Below the pieces are notes generated by a model. It made no database searches, had not been told where the DNA came from, and saw only the letters and a program-made list of their open reading frames with translations. 13,183 nt of DNA from assembly GCA_964443825.1 (NCBI GenBank), contig CAYUEV010000041.1:1-13183 (forward strand). Reading direction: 5' to 3'. How positions within the stretch are numbered: the first letter of the stretch is position 1; the number at the start of each line of letters is the position of its first letter. Both the position numbers and the translations under genes were made by a program. The stretch is from UBA1081 sp964443825 (GTDB lineage Bacteria > Bacillota > Clostridia > Oscillospirales > Acutalibacteraceae). This document shows, one piece after another, positions 12,699 to 13,183 of the stretch.

Positions 12699-13183
12699 TT
12701 AACTTAACTTCGCCGAGGCGAGTAGTATAGCTCTGGAGTCCTCCGCGTATATTTCGCCGTCGCCGTCCGCGTCGACCGCTTTTTTGAATACGCCCTCGCA
12801 AGGCTCTAACCTTGCCGAAAACCTAAGAGCGATTCTCGCGTCGGAAGCTGTGATTGCCCCGTCGCCCGTCGCGTCCATCGGAACGAGAACCGCATACTCC
12901 GAAAGAACTTTGCCGTTCTTATCAAGAATTTGAACTTTCGCTCCCGTTCCGACAAGGGAATCCTCTTTCAGTTCGTTTCCATCTTTGTCGAGAATTTTAA
13001 CGTCGTCGTTACCAATGCCCGCGAGCATATCCCTCGCGGTCTTGCCGGCGGGAACTTTAAGACCGTTTCGGTTACCGTCAAAGGCAAATGATTCAATGCT
13101 CTTATCAGTGATAACTATGTCGGGATTTGCGGGTTCGGTTGAAGGCTCGGTCGCGGAATCTGTCGGATGTTCTGAAAGCGCGG
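12699..13183 (-). CDS. C-terminal part of a third dockerin protein (N-terminus beyond window)
   Basis: The minus-strand frame is open from the right edge to the TAA at 12701-12699, giving about 161 residues. An internal ATG at 13028 is not the likely start, because the open frame and domain sequence continue upstream of it. The visible part begins with a Ser/Thr/Pro/Glu linker (SATEPSTEPANPD), then a small beta domain with a repeated 'ILDKDGNEL...VGTGAKVQILDKNGKVL' layout, often seen just before dockerins in clostridial secreted proteins. Last comes a type I dockerin whose loops are DATGDGAITASD and DADGDGEIYAED, with the same DARIALRxSA signature as the other two dockerins. The catalytic or binding module is not visible. 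It converges on the DHHW-family gene. Confidence 0.82.
   Translation of the reverse strand, partial: ALSEHPTDSATEPSTEPANPDIVITDKSIESFAFDGNRNGLKVPAGKTARDMLAGIGNDDVKILDKDGNELKEDSLVGTGAKVQILDKNGKVLSEYAVLVPMDATGDGAITASDARIALRFSARLEPCEGVFKKAVDADGDGEIYAEDSRAILLASAKLS

Overview
The window looks like chromosomal DNA of a low-to-mid GC Clostridia-type Firmicute, probably an uncultured gut or anaerobic lineage. The grounds are consensus sigma-A promoters (TTGACA-17-TATAAT), AGGAG-type ribosome sites with some TTG starts, three dockerin-bearing secreted proteins, an rlmH/walJ neighbourhood, a clostridial-type polysaccharide O-acetylation operon, and small 2[4Fe-4S] ferredoxin and nitroreductase genes typical of anaerobes. 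No mobile element, tRNA, rRNA or CRISPR array was seen, and no gene-free stretch exceeds about 190 bases.

Left part (1-2213, minus strand): one transcription unit read from a perfect promoter at 2221-2249. It encodes a 71-residue four-cysteine protein, a SecB-like export chaperone and a DapA/NAL-family aldolase, then a terminator-like hairpin, then a NUDIX hydrolase (ADP-ribose pyrophosphatase type) that runs off the left edge.

Left-centre (2276-5644, plus strand): a second perfect promoter, back to back with the first, starts a gene for a secreted protein. A closely related, larger secreted protein follows with its own promoter. Both share a signal peptide and an N-terminal domain of about 190 residues whose E-x9-D-x4-S pattern recalls the GH24 lysozyme active site, and both end in a type I dockerin. 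They differ in the middle: an SH3b domain in one, an Ig/GBS-Bsp-like domain plus three PKD/Ig-like repeats in the other. This modular pair is the most interesting content of the window. It suggests cell-wall-active enzymes delivered to, or assembled on, cohesin-bearing partners.

Centre (5701-8577): a ferredoxin with a strong terminator, a nitroreductase, a DUF1294 membrane protein and rlmH on the plus strand; walJ (yycJ) convergent on the minus strand; and a PNPOx-like flavin-binding protein on the plus strand.

Right part (8594-12669, plus strand): an operon behind a near-consensus promoter with a 12-base palindrome in its leader. It encodes a membrane-anchored SGNH-like protein, a DUF4358 lipoprotein, an AlgI-like MBOAT acyltransferase and an AlgJ/AlgX-like (DHHW-family) protein. 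Together these are expected to move acyl groups across the membrane and onto an extracellular polysaccharide. The right edge holds the C-terminal part of a third dockerin protein on the minus strand.
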